A stretch of DNA of 12,201 nt from Dehalococcoidales bacterium (GTDB taxonomy: Bacteria; Chloroflexota; Dehalococcoidia; Dehalococcoidales; Fen-1064). The DNA lies in assembly GCA_028713395.1 (NCBI GenBank), contig JAQTOJ010000036.1:1-12201 (forward strand). The letters run 5' to 3'. The position numbers and the translations under genes were made by a program. The notes below the pieces were generated by a model, which made no database searches, had not been told where the DNA came from, and saw nothing but the letters and a program-made list of their open reading frames with translations. Positions within the stretch are counted from its first letter, which is position 1. Each line of letters starts with the position of its first letter. Below are positions 1 to 7,229 of this stretch, one piece after another.

Positions 1-2
1 CG

Positions 3-134
3 TGTGTGGCGATAGGAGCACCGGGCGTGAAAAATGCCGCTTATCTGGCAGCCGAGATTCTGGGTTTAAAATATGATAATATTCATAAGGCCTACGAAGA
101 TTACCGCAAGAAACTGCAAGGAGACAGCAAATGA
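3..134 (+). CDS. purE: PurE C-terminus (partial): N5-carboxyaminoimidazole ribonucleotide mutase
   Basis: The open frame enters from the left edge and ends at TGA 132-134, giving about 43 C-terminal residues. The visible start, CVAIGAPGVKNAAYLAAEIL, matches the last conserved block of class I PurE, where a V-A-I-G stretch precedes K/N-A-A and a run of alanine and leucine on the C-terminal helix. PurE is known to convert N5-CAIR to CAIR in de novo purine synthesis. The catalytic N-terminal part lies outside the window, so completeness cannot be judged. The stop overlaps the purB start as ATGA, which supports one transcript with translational coupling and strengthens the call, because purE and purB serve the same pathway. 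Confidence 0.85.
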   Translation, partial: CVAIGAPGVKNAAYLAAEILGLKYDNIHKAYEDYRKKLQGDSK

Positions 135-1465
135 TCGAACGCTATTCCCGTCCGGAAATGAAAAAAGTCTGGCAGGATGAAAATAAGTTTGCCAAATGGC
201 TCGAGGTAGAGATTGCCGCCTGCGAAGCCTGGGCGCAGCTTGGGGTGATACCCCGGAGCGCTATTCCGAAGATTAAAATGGCGCGGGTGAATTTGAAACG
301 CATGGACGAAATACTGAAAGTCACCCACCACGATGTGACAGCATTCTTGAATACCATTGCCGAGAGCATAGGGGAAGAATCTCGCTACGTCCATCTAGGG
401 ATGACTTCCTCCGACGTCATGGATACCGCCTTGAGCTTGCAGTTGGTGGAAGCGGCGGATATTTTACTGGAAGATATCAGACAACTGACGACGGCGATTG
501 CCGATAAAGCGATCAAATACAAATATACCCCGATGGCGGGACGCACCCACGGGGTACACGCGGAGCCGATCACCTTCGGTCTGAAACTGGCGATCTGGGT
601 GGAAGAAATGAACCGCAACCGCCAGCGTTTACAGGATGCCAAGAAAATAATTGCCGTGGGTAAGATATCGGGGGCGGTGGGTACCTTTGCAACGCTATCA
701 CCGCAACTGGAAGAAAAGGCCTGCGCCAAACTGGGGCTAACACCGGCGCCGGTTTCCAACCAGGTTTTACAGCGCGACCGTCACGCGCAATTCGTAACGA
801 CGCTGGCGATCGTCGCCAGTTCGCTGGAAAAATTCGCCACCGAAATCCGGCATCTCCAGAAAACTGAGGTAAGAGAGGCGGAGGAACCGTTCAGTCCCGG
901 ACAGACCGGCAGTTCCGCCATGCCGCACAAACGCAACCCGGAACTGTGCGAGCGGGTGAGCGGTTTAGCCCGCCTGGTGCGCGGTTATTCGGTGACATCG
1001 TTGGAAAATATCGCCCTGTGGCACGAACGGGATATCAGCCATTCTTCCACGGAACGCGTGATTTTACCGGACGCCTGTCTGGCGCTCGATTATTCGATGT
1101 CTGTTTTCACCAACGTGATGAAGGGCTTACTGGTCTACCCCAAGCAGATGAAGAAAAACATGGATATCACACGGGGACTGTTGTTCTCGCAGCGGGTTTT
1201 ACTGGCGTTGATCGATAAGGGGATGAGCCGGCAGAATGCGTACAAACTGGTGCAGCGCAATGCCATGGAGACCTGGGAGGGGAGCAAGCGGTTCATCAAT
1301 CTGCTGAAAGCCGATAAAGAAGTCATGGCCGTGCTGACAACGGAAGAGCTGGAAGCCTTGTTCGACGTGCAGTACTATCTGCGGTATGTCGATGAGATTT
1401 TCGAGAGAATCGGGTTGACCGGGCCGCAGTGGATGGAACGCATCGGGGTGGCGGAAAAAGGTTAA
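131..1465 (+). CDS. purB: adenylosuccinate lyase
   Basis: A 444-residue fumarase/aspartase-superfamily enzyme, the usual size of the short bacterial PurB type. By family knowledge it removes fumarate from SAICAR (giving AICAR) and from adenylosuccinate (giving AMP), as a cytosolic homotetramer. Conserved regions seen are T-H-H-D (residues 65-68), T-S-S-D-V-M-D-T (92-99), G-R-T-H-G with the probable general acid His140, and the superfamily signature G-S-S-A-M-P-H-K-R-N-P (260-270), whose serines lie on the flexible catalytic loop. The ATG at 131 is preceded by AAGGAG (118-123) with a 7-nt spacer and overlaps the purE stop, so the start is well supported. No truncation or missing key residue was noticed. 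Confidence 0.97.
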   Translation: MIERYSRPEMKKVWQDENKFAKWLEVEIAACEAWAQLGVIPRSAIPKIKMARVNLKRMDEILKVTHHDVTAFLNTIAESIGEESRYVHLGMTSSDVMDTALSLQLVEAADILLEDIRQLTTAIADKAIKYKYTPMAGRTHGVHAEPITFGLKLAIWVEEMNRNRQRLQDAKKIIAVGKISGAVGTFATLSPQLEEKACAKLGLTPAPVSNQVLQRDRHAQFVTTLAIVASSLEKFATEIRHLQKTEVREAEEPFSPGQTGSSAMPHKRNPELCERVSGLARLVRGYSVTSLENIALWHERDISHSSTERVILPDACLALDYSMSVFTNVMKGLLVYPKQMKKNMDITRGLLFSQRVLLALIDKGMSRQNAYKLVQRNAMETWEGSKRFINLLKADKEVMAVLTTEELEALFDVQYYLRYVDEIFERIGLTGPQWMERIGVAEKG

Positions 1466-1671
1466 CCGCAGCAAGCTGATGAGCCGTCAGCTTGGTTAAC
1501 AGCAGCAAGCTGCCGATTAGGTATAGACCAGAAAAACAATGAACGGGGCTGTCAACACCCGCCTGCGATAGACTCGCAAAGAATAAAGGCAAGGGAATGT
1601 ATTGGAAGAGATTGCTTTGTCCTTTCAGTCCTCGCAATGGGTTAGTGCCGATTAACAGCAGCAAGCTGCTG
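1460..1671 (+). repeat. Three copies of a 19-nt repeat after purB
   Basis: The unit GGTTAACAGCAGCAAGCTG occurs at 1494-1512. It recurs with one mismatch each at 1460-1478 (C for A after GGTTAAC, overlapping the purB stop) and at 1650-1668 (GATTAAC start). Copy 2 runs into TGCCGATTA (1511-1519), and the same nine bases precede copy 3 (1646-1654), so a larger unit may have been duplicated or rearranged. Copy 3 extends to a perfect inverted repeat, CAGCAGC-AA-GCTGCTG (1656-1671). No ORF with recognisable similarity lies between the copies. The function is unknown; it could be a dispersed palindromic extragenic element. Confidence 0.7.
1472..1494 (+). other. Hairpin just after purB, possible weak terminator
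   Basis: CAAGCTGA (1472-1479) and TCAGCTTG (1487-1494) form a perfect 8-bp stem with a 7-nt loop, starting 7 nt after the purB stop. No T-run follows on either strand, so it is not a standard intrinsic terminator. It might stabilise the purB mRNA 3' end or be part of the repeat element it overlaps. Confidence 0.45.
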
Positions 1672-1703
1672 AAATCCGCCCTTGCGCAAGTGGGTATCGG
1701 TTA

Positions 1704-1734
1704 TTGGTAAACGCATCCCGAACGTGTCTATAAT
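1704..1734 (+). promoter_or_regulatory. Predicted promoter of the MBL-fold gene (leaderless)
   Basis: A perfect TATAAT (1729-1734) lies 9 nt before the ATG at 1744. The best -35 candidate is TTGGTA (1704-1709) with a rather long 19-bp spacer, so the -35 is weak. Transcription would start at about 1741, leaving almost no 5' leader, and no Shine-Dalgarno sequence precedes the ATG. Confidence 0.5.
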
Positions 1735-1743
1735 GAATTTAAG

Positions 1744-2451
1744 ATGCCGATCATACAGGTTACTCCTAACGTTTATCAGATTACCGATAGACGCGCCAAT
1801 ATGTTTCTCCTTATCGGGCAGAAAATCACCGTAATCGATGCGGCTTTTCGCAGCAGCGTGCCTCTGGTGGCACAAACACTCCAGGAATCAGGCAGGTCGC
1901 CGCGGGACATAGAGTTGGTGATTCTAACACATAACCACCTCGACCACACCGGCGGCATCGGCGAATTGAAAAAGCTGGCGCCGTTAAAGATCGCTGCCAA
2001 TAAGGTCGATTTCGATATCCGGGATGGTTTTATACCGATGCCCGGCGGCGTTTTTACCCGAACACTATTCAAATTGCCGCTGTTTTCCATCATGGGGCGG
2101 CGTATGCTGCTGGATAAAACGATGATCGATATTGAACTCAGTGATGGGCAAGTGCTGACAGAGAATGGCGGTTTGCAGGTGATATTTACGCCTGGACACA
2201 CGCCCGGGAGCATCAGTCTCTACGCGCCGGAAGAGAAAATCCTTTTCGTGGGGGATGCGCTGAATAAACGGTACGGACTGCCTTTGCGAGCCGCGAGTAT
2301 GAACAACCAACAGGCGGCGAGATCTATCTTGAAGCTGGCGGAGCTGGATGTGAACATTCTGTGTTTCGGGCACGGGAAGCCGATCAAAGTCGGGGCGGCG
2401 ATTTATATGAGGAATCTGGCGGAAAAACTGCAAGAAAAACAGAAGGATTGA
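1744..2451 (+). CDS. MBL-fold metallohydrolase
   Basis: A 235-residue soluble protein of the metallo-beta-lactamase superfamily. The zinc motif T-H-N-H-L-D-H (residues 62-68; His63, His65, Asp67, His68) is followed by T-P-G-H-T-P-G (149-155, metal His152), G-D-A (Asp171, the bridging aspartate position) and F-G-H-G (His210). All metal ligands expected of a glyoxalase II-like dinuclear site are therefore present. No signal peptide is visible, so it is probably cytosolic. The substrate cannot be told from sequence; thioester, lactone or phosphodiester hydrolysis all occur in the family. The ATG has no Shine-Dalgarno site but follows a TATAAT box closely. The stop lies 4 nt before the next gene's GTG, suggesting co-transcription. 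Confidence 0.9.
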   Translation: MPIIQVTPNVYQITDRRANMFLLIGQKITVIDAAFRSSVPLVAQTLQESGRSPRDIELVILTHNHLDHTGGIGELKKLAPLKIAANKVDFDIRDGFIPMPGGVFTRTLFKLPLFSIMGRRMLLDKTMIDIELSDGQVLTENGGLQVIFTPGHTPGSISLYAPEEKILFVGDALNKRYGLPLRAASMNNQQAARSILKLAELDVNILCFGHGKPIKVGAAIYMRNLAEKLQEKQKD

Positions 2452-2458
2452 AGCAGTG
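2443..2458 (+). promoter_or_regulatory. RBS and GTG start of the metallophosphoesterase
   Basis: AAGGA (2443-2447) sits 8 nt before GTG 2456-2458, inside the end of the MBL gene. It decides a GTG start and places the signal peptide at the N-terminus. Confidence 0.75.
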
Positions 2459-3415
2459 GGTCCTTTTTTGAAAAATTTACGTCTGAGACCAATTATTTCC
2501 TTTGCTGTGGCATTACTGCTAACGGTCTGGCTACTTCCGGTAGCATCCTGTACTGCGGGAATTGATACTAAAACTACCTCTACTCCAATATCCGCCGATG
2601 AGGTGATCCCCGGTGTCACCGTTAATCAATCGTTTTTCAGTGTCATTGTTTTACCGGATACACAATACTATGCAGAGACATATCCACAAATATTTTTAAA
2701 GCAGACCCGGTGGGTACTGGAAAACAAGGAACGGTTGAACATTATTTATGTGACCCACAGCGGTGACATCGTAAACCAGAGTAATGATGTTTCCCAGTGG
2801 GAATATGCGGACATTGCAATGAGCGTCCTCGACGGGGCCGTACCTTACGGTCTACTGCCGGGTAATCACGACCAGCCGGACGGGAACTTCAACAAGTATT
2901 TCGGCCCGGAGCGTTACGAAAAATATAACTGGTACGGCGGTCATTTCGGCACCACCAACGATAACAACTTTGAAGTCATCGGAGATAACCTTTTATTTCT
3001 CAATCTCGGGTTTTCACCCTCTCCGGAAATCATAGATTGGGCGAAAGGCGTACTGGAGAAATATCCTGAGAGAACCGCTATACTCAACACCCACAGCGCG
3101 ATCGATACCAAGGGTATTTTGACCGCCCCGGGAGAAACGCTGCGCGCATTGTATCAGGAACCTAACCTGGATCTGGTTTTGTGCGGACACATACACGGTA
3201 AAGGATCGGCTATCATTGAGAACGGGGCACACCGCACGTACCTATTGCTGGCGGACTACCAGAAATTTGAATCGGGCGGAAATGGTTATTTACGTATTTT
3301 AACCTTCCTGCCGGAAAAAGACGTGTGTGTGGTGAACACCTTTTCGCCGTGGACATCAACATACATCTCAGATGCAGACAGCCATTTCGAGATAGGTTTT
3401 CCGGCGCCGGAATAG
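2456..3415 (+). CDS. Predicted lipoprotein metallophosphoesterase
   Basis: A 319-residue calcineurin-like phosphoesterase. The N-terminus has basic residues, a hydrophobic helix (about 12-28) and V-A-S-C with Cys32, a plausible lipobox, so the mature protein is probably a lipid-anchored exported enzyme. Metal-site motifs in order are P-D-T-Q (Asp68, Gln70), S-G-D (Asp104), G-N-H-D (137-139), T-H-S (His213) and G-H-I-H-G (His245, His247). Gln70 stands where the classical D-x-H motif has histidine; from memory, a PDTQ variant is common among exported members. Family enzymes hydrolyse phosphomono- or diesters; the substrate here is unknown. It sits 4 nt after an MBL-fold hydrolase gene, so the two are probably co-expressed, one inside and one outside the membrane. 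Confidence 0.88.
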   Translation: MGPFLKNLRLRPIISFAVALLLTVWLLPVASCTAGIDTKTTSTPISADEVIPGVTVNQSFFSVIVLPDTQYYAETYPQIFLKQTRWVLENKERLNIIYVTHSGDIVNQSNDVSQWEYADIAMSVLDGAVPYGLLPGNHDQPDGNFNKYFGPERYEKYNWYGGHFGTTNDNNFEVIGDNLLFLNLGFSPSPEIIDWAKGVLEKYPERTAILNTHSAIDTKGILTAPGETLRALYQEPNLDLVLCGHIHGKGSAIIENGAHRTYLLLADYQKFESGGNGYLRILTFLPEKDVCVVNTFSPWTSTYISDADSHFEIGFPAPE

Positions 3416-3467
3416 TGTTAATGATAAATCTGAGGCGAGAGTGGTTTCAAGACACCATGCCATCAGT

Positions 3468-3497
3468 TTGACTCTCTGTTACGAAATTCCATATAAT
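3468..3497 (+). promoter_or_regulatory. Predicted sigma-70 type promoter of rsmD-coaD
   Basis: TTGACT (3468-3473), an 18-bp spacer and a perfect TATAAT (3492-3497). Initiation about 7 nt downstream falls at the rsmD ATG (3505), so the transcript is predicted to be leaderless, and no Shine-Dalgarno sequence is present. This is the strongest promoter match in the window. Confidence 0.7.
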
Positions 3498-3504
3498 TAA
3501 CATA

Positions 3505-4059
3505 ATGTTAAGAGTGATTACAGGGACAGCCAAAGGCACGATATTACAAGTGCCGGAGACGGGGTTAAGACCTGCCACCGAACTGGTGCGCGGCGCTATC
3601 TATTCCATTCTGGAAAATCTGACGGAAGATTGGGACCGTGTTTTAGACCTGTTTTCCGGCAGCGGGGCGATGGGCATAGAGGCGTTGAGCCGGGGGGCGG
3701 GGTGGGTGGATTTTGTTGACCGCGAGCGTAAGTGTTGTGATATAATCAAAAAGAACCTGGAAAAAACGGGATTCACCGAACAGGCGCATGTATATTGCGC
3801 GACGGTCGAGCGAGCGTTAAGCCTTCTGGATAAGCCGTACAGTTTCATCGTCGTCGACCCGCCATATAAAGACACGAACATCGGGATATTATTAGAGAAA
3901 ATTGCCAATTCCCGGCTGATCGGCGAAAACACCATAATGGTGTCTACCCATGTGACCCGCCTGAAATTGCCGGTAAAACTGGGGAATTTGAGCTTATTAA
4001 AAGAACACCGCCACGGTGACAGCACCATTACAGTTTACCGTAAGGAGAATTTAGTATGA
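3505..4059 (+). CDS. rsmD: 16S rRNA (guanine-966-N2)-methyltransferase RsmD
   Basis: A 184-residue Rossmann-fold methyltransferase of the length usual for RsmD. Seen are the N-terminal R-x-I-x-G (3-7), L-R-P-A-T (21-25, the family's RPT region), the AdoMet-binding motif D-L-F-S-G-S-G-A-M-G (48-57) and the catalytic D-P-P-Y (118-121) typical of N2-guanine or N6-adenine methylation. By family it methylates G966 of 16S rRNA during 30S assembly. The ATG directly follows a strong promoter. The stop overlaps coaD as ATGA, and the rsmD-coaD pairing is a widespread bacterial arrangement, which supports both calls. Confidence 0.95.
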   Translation: MLRVITGTAKGTILQVPETGLRPATELVRGAIYSILENLTEDWDRVLDLFSGSGAMGIEALSRGAGWVDFVDRERKCCDIIKKNLEKTGFTEQAHVYCATVERALSLLDKPYSFIVVDPPYKDTNIGILLEKIANSRLIGENTIMVSTHVTRLKLPVKLGNLSLLKEHRHGDSTITVYRKENLV

Positions 4060-4556
4060 CAGTGGCGCTTTACGCCGGAACCTTCGACCCGATCACCTAC
4101 GGCCATATCGATATCGCGATCCGGGCTGCCAAGTTGTTCGATAACGTGATCGTGGGTATCTATGACAGTACCGCTAACAAGAAAATACTGTTTTCCACCG
4201 AGGAGAGAATAAAATTAGCCAAAACCGCCTTTAAAGAAATGCCCAATATTGAAGTGCGGCCATTCACCGGGCTGGTGGTGGATTTTGCGAAAGATGTAGG
4301 GGCAGATACTTTAGTGCGCGGCTTACGTTCCACGGCCGATTTTGAGTACGAGTTCGAAATGGAGTTAATGAACAAAAACCTCCGCCCCGAACTGGAACTG
4401 GTTTACTTAATGGCCAGTCTGCAATTTCAATTCCTCAGTTCCAGCCGTCTGAAGGAAGTAGCCGCGCTGGGCGGGAATATTGAAAACATGGTCCCCAAGC
4501 ATGTCTGGAAGGCTTTGAAAACCAGACTCGCCGAACGGAAACAAGCCGAAGAATAA
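4056..4556 (+). CDS. coaD: phosphopantetheine adenylyltransferase
   Basis: A 166-residue nucleotidyltransferase of normal CoaD length. It carries G-T-F-D-P-I-T-Y-G-H (8-17) with the T-x-G-H ATP-binding motif and His17, then Lys42, R-G-L-R (88-91) and S-S-S-R (128-131) of the C-terminal nucleotide-binding loop. It is known to transfer AMP from ATP to 4'-phosphopantetheine, giving dephospho-CoA, the penultimate CoA step, as a cytosolic hexamer. AAGGAG (4042-4047), 8 nt before the ATG and inside rsmD, fixes the start. Translation is probably coupled to rsmD. Confidence 0.97.
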   Translation: MTVALYAGTFDPITYGHIDIAIRAAKLFDNVIVGIYDSTANKKILFSTEERIKLAKTAFKEMPNIEVRPFTGLVVDFAKDVGADTLVRGLRSTADFEYEFEMELMNKNLRPELELVYLMASLQFQFLSSSRLKEVAALGGNIENMVPKHVWKALKTRLAERKQAEE

Positions 4557-4592
4557 ATATTCCCCGGCAAAGAATAAGGAGGATTACCCCAA

Positions 4593-4841
4593 ATGGCTTA
4601 CAAGATCACTGAAGAATGCATAAGTTGCGGCGCCTGCGAACCAGAGTGCCCTAATCAAGCGATCAGCGAAGGCGACTCAACCTATGTTATCGATCCGGCA
4701 AAATGCACCGAGTGTGTTGGCGCCCATGATGCGCCCAAATGCGCGGAAGTGTGCCCGGTGGACGCCCCGAAACCCGACCCCGCCCATAAAGAGACCAGAG
4801 AAGTTTTACAGGCCAGATACAACAAACTTCACGGTAAATAA
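4593..4841 (+). CDS. 2[4Fe-4S] ferredoxin, Chromatium (Alvin) type
   Basis: An 82-residue acidic protein with two cluster-binding motifs. The first is C-x2-C-x2-C-x3-C-P (Cys9, 12, 15, 19). The second is C-x2-C-x8-C-x3-C-P (Cys38, 41, 50, 54), where the eight-residue insertion between cysteines marks the Chromatium or YfhL-like type rather than the clostridial type. Family members carry low-potential electrons in the cytosol; the partner is not shown here. AAGGAGG (4576-4582) lies 10 nt before the ATG. The gene starts 36 nt after coaD and is followed by the terminator at 4866, so it is probably the last gene of the rsmD-coaD transcript. Confidence 0.93.
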   Translation: MAYKITEECISCGACEPECPNQAISEGDSTYVIDPAKCTECVGAHDAPKCAEVCPVDAPKPDPAHKETREVLQARYNKLHGK

Positions 4842-4865
4842 TAACACTACTTATTTTGAAATTAG

Positions 4866-4914
4866 AAGCTCACCCCGAGAGATTTAACGCGAAATTTTTC
4901 CGGGTGAGCTTTTT
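4866..4914 (+). terminator. Intrinsic terminator after the ferredoxin gene
   Basis: AAGCTCACCC (4866-4875) pairs perfectly with GGGTGAGCTT (4902-4911) and runs into TTTTT (4910-4914). The 26-nt loop may hold a small inner AT stem (ATTT 4882-4885 with AAAT 4892-4895). It lies between convergent genes. The other strand has only a weak T-rich tail after the stem, so it should act mainly on rightward transcripts. Confidence 0.8.
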
Positions 4915-4943
4915 ACGTTCAGTCCCCGGGTATTTACACGGCT

Positions 4944-7130
4944 TCAGTTTGTTTTGTTGTTGAGAGCCTCATGCAGAGTAAACAGGAAAGCTTCGATGCT
5001 GTAAGGTTTGGATACCACGGCGCTGAAACCGTACTTTTGATATTCCGACATGATGGGATCGGTGGCGTAGCCACTGGAAACAATGCCGATGACCTTCGGA
5101 TCGATTTCCAGCAGTTTTTGCATAGTTTCACGTCCGCCCATGCCCCCGGGAATGGTGAGGTCCAATATCACCGCCTTGAAAGGCCGGTCGATCTCTCTAG
5201 CTTCAATAAATTGCCGTATAGCCGATTCGCCGTTAACAGCCGTGCTGACTTCATAACCGCCGGTGGCAAGCATGACCCGCAGCATTTTTAGAATCGATTC
5301 TTCATCATCCATCACCAAAATGCGGCCGCTGCCCCGCAGAATGGCCGGTTTTTCTTGCTGTTTGAAAGGCCGGATATGATCTGAAGCGGGGAGGTAGACG
5401 TAGAAAGTAGCGCCTTTGCCGGGCGCGGAATCGAAATAGATATGCCCTTCATGCCGCTTAACGATAGAATAAGCCGTGGTAAGCCCCAACCCGCTCCCTT
5501 TTGGCTTGGTGGTGAAATAGGGGTCAAAAACCTTGCTAAAGTGTTCCTGGGGAATACCTGTCCCGGAGTCCTGGATGGTGAGGAGAATGTATTTACCTTC
5601 AGAGAGCGGGGAATGGATATCTTTACCAATCGTCTTATTTTCCGCGCTGATTATTATTTCACCACCCTGTGGCATGGACTGCACAGCATTGAGCACCAGA
5701 TTATTGACGACCTGGTTGATTTGACCTTCGTCAGCCTCTATTTGCCATAAATCATCGCTGATATGGAAAACACCGCGGGCATTGGAACCCCGGAGGGTAA
5801 AAGGCACCATTTCGTGTAATACATCAGAGATATCGATTAATTTTTTAACGGGGGCGCCGCCACGGGCAAAGGTAAGCAACTGACGGGTTAAATCCCGGGC
5901 TTTCAAAGAGGCTTTTTCAGCTTCCTCCAGCCTTTGATAAGGTTCGCTATCCGGATCGACCAGCACTTTGGAAATAGAAATATTGCCCATGATGCCGGTG
6001 AGCAGATTGTTAAAATCGTGGGCGATACCGCCTGCCAGCGTGCTGATGGTCTCTAACCGCGAGGTGCGGTCGCGGTCAGCCTCGGCCTTTTTAAGATTCG
6101 TGATGTCCGTAAAGCTGGACAAGACATATTGATTTTCGTTTACCTGGATCACATCCGCGAAAAACAGGCCATAGCAGATCTCGCCGGTTTTTTTCCGAAA
6201 CTGGAACTCGCGGTGGGTGATTTGCGTGCCCCCTTCCAGTTGTTTCACGATTTCTTCACGTTGATTTTCATTAATCCAAAGGTGGATATCATAAATACTA
6301 TGGCCGATAATATCGGGCTTGCGGAAGCCGGTGATATTTTCAAAGGCATTATTCACATCGATAATCAAACCGTTCTGGGGCTGAGTAATGGTGATGGCGT
6401 AGGGGGAGGAACGGAAAGCGGCGCTGAACTTGCCTTCGCTTTCACTGAGCATTTTAGCGGTTTGATGGCTTTCCTTAAGGAGCAGGGAGTTTACCAACAT
6501 AATTAATGAATAGGTGATGGCAAGAAAGGTAAGTTGCTGTCCGATGACAATGACCGTATCCAGAGCATCTGAAGTAAAGAAATCGTTATTGGTATGCGGT
6601 TCGATGATGGAGGTGACGATACGGATAGCAGACACAAGCAATAAGGCAGTGAACGACCAGCCGATACCGCGCGCCAGTTGCCGTGTTTCTTTATCCAGAC
6701 TGTGGAAAAGCAAATACATGAATTGCGCGCTGAAGATGACCAACAGGCTATTGATGGTAATGGTGCGGGCAAACAAATCCGGTCTTACATAGACGTAAAA
6801 AACCTGCAGGAAGATAAAGACTACCAGCAAGATATAGTTGGTAATTTGCGTGACGGGTTTTTTAAAAAACAGTTGCAGGCCGGTTAGTAATAAAACCGTG
6901 CCGGAGAGTAAAAGGAAGTTAGAGAGAATGAGTGAAAGGAAATCCGGCACCGACCCGCGCAAAACCGATAGTGCCATGCCGACGGTTAAAAAAACATAAT
7001 CCGCCACCCAGTAAGCCATGCCGGAGAAACGCTGACGGTTATTCAGCCAGAGGAAGGTAATGAAGAATAATGAAATGCCGTCAAAGAGGGTGATGAAGAG
7101 GATGACGGTCCTCATGTCTACCGAAAACAT
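4944..7130 (-). CDS. Seven-helix membrane PAS hybrid histidine kinase with C-terminal receiver
   Basis: 728 residues. An N-terminal membrane module has about seven hydrophobic helices (residues 7-28, 38-57, 65-88, 96-115, 123-142, 155-174, 190-217). A PAS domain (about 235-345) follows, then a HisKA domain with I-A-H-D-F-N-N (phospho-acceptor His371), and an ATPase domain with N-N-L-V-L-N-A (476-482), D-S-G-T-G (521-525) and G-S-G-L-G-L (545-550). The C-terminal receiver (603-725) has D608/D609, phospho-acceptor Asp657 and Lys708. GGAGG (7136-7140) lies 5 nt before the ATG, so the start is firm. The membrane module resembles, from memory, one found ahead of GGDEF domains; its signal is unknown. 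The terminal receiver has no output domain and no HPt is nearby, so it may be inhibitory or feed a distant relay. Confidence 0.92.
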   Translation of the reverse strand: MFSVDMRTVILFITLFDGISLFFITFLWLNNRQRFSGMAYWVADYVFLTVGMALSVLRGSVPDFLSLILSNFLLLSGTVLLLTGLQLFFKKPVTQITNYILLVVFIFLQVFYVYVRPDLFARTITINSLLVIFSAQFMYLLFHSLDKETRQLARGIGWSFTALLLVSAIRIVTSIIEPHTNNDFFTSDALDTVIVIGQQLTFLAITYSLIMLVNSLLLKESHQTAKMLSESEGKFSAAFRSSPYAITITQPQNGLIIDVNNAFENITGFRKPDIIGHSIYDIHLWINENQREEIVKQLEGGTQITHREFQFRKKTGEICYGLFFADVIQVNENQYVLSSFTDITNLKKAEADRDRTSRLETISTLAGGIAHDFNNLLTGIMGNISISKVLVDPDSEPYQRLEEAEKASLKARDLTRQLLTFARGGAPVKKLIDISDVLHEMVPFTLRGSNARGVFHISDDLWQIEADEGQINQVVNNLVLNAVQSMPQGGEIIISAENKTIGKDIHSPLSEGKYILLTIQDSGTGIPQEHFSKVFDPYFTTKPKGSGLGLTTAYSIVKRHEGHIYFDSAPGKGATFYVYLPASDHIRPFKQQEKPAILRGSGRILVMDDEESILKMLRVMLATGGYEVSTAVNGESAIRQFIEAREIDRPFKAVILDLTIPGGMGGRETMQKLLEIDPKVIGIVSSGYATDPIMSEYQKYGFSAVVSKPYSIEAFLFTLHEALNNKTN

Positions 7131-7197
7131 ATAAACCTCCGTAGCGCGGGCGATGAGGCGAGGGTATCTTGGTACTTTTTAACCGGGGTACGATTGG

Positions 7198-7226
7198 AGT
7201 ATTCGCAGGTTGATTTCAAGTGCCAA
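7198..7226 (-). promoter_or_regulatory. Possible promoter for the membrane hybrid kinase
   Basis: On the - strand TTGGCA (7226-7221), a 17-bp spacer and AATACT (7203-7198) give a moderate sigma-70-like match in the 98-bp gap between the response regulator and the kinase. It would give a leader of roughly 60 nt ending in GGAGG. The match is weak enough to arise by chance. Confidence 0.3.
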
Positions 7227-7229
7227 AAC

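Larger units (their letters stand above)
1466..1743. other. 278-bp intergenic region between purB and the MBL-fold gene
   Basis: No convincing coding frame was found on either strand. The stretch holds the 19-nt repeat copies, the hairpin after purB, a CTTGCGCAAG palindrome (1681-1690) and, at its right end, the promoter of the next gene. The middle (about 1520-1645) shows nothing I can assign. Confidence 0.6.

Noticed and set aside
1460..1671. CRISPR array from the three 19-nt repeats
   Set aside because: The copies are too short, have unequal spacing (15 and 137 bp between copies), and no cas gene is nearby.
2065..2619. 184-codon open frame on the - strand across the MBL/phosphoesterase junction
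   Set aside because: It is antisense to the MBL metal-site region and the phosphoesterase signal peptide, both well supported on the + strand.
3437..3476. GAGAGT/ACTCTC inverted repeat after the phosphoesterase as a terminator
   Set aside because: It has 6-bp arms with a 28-nt loop and no T-run, and the right arm overlaps the rsmD -35 box, so chance is the simpler explanation.
7171..7190. Hairpin around the two GTAC sites in the gap before the membrane kinase as a terminator
   Set aside because: The arms are only 4 bp and self-palindromic, with no suitable T-run after a stable stem.
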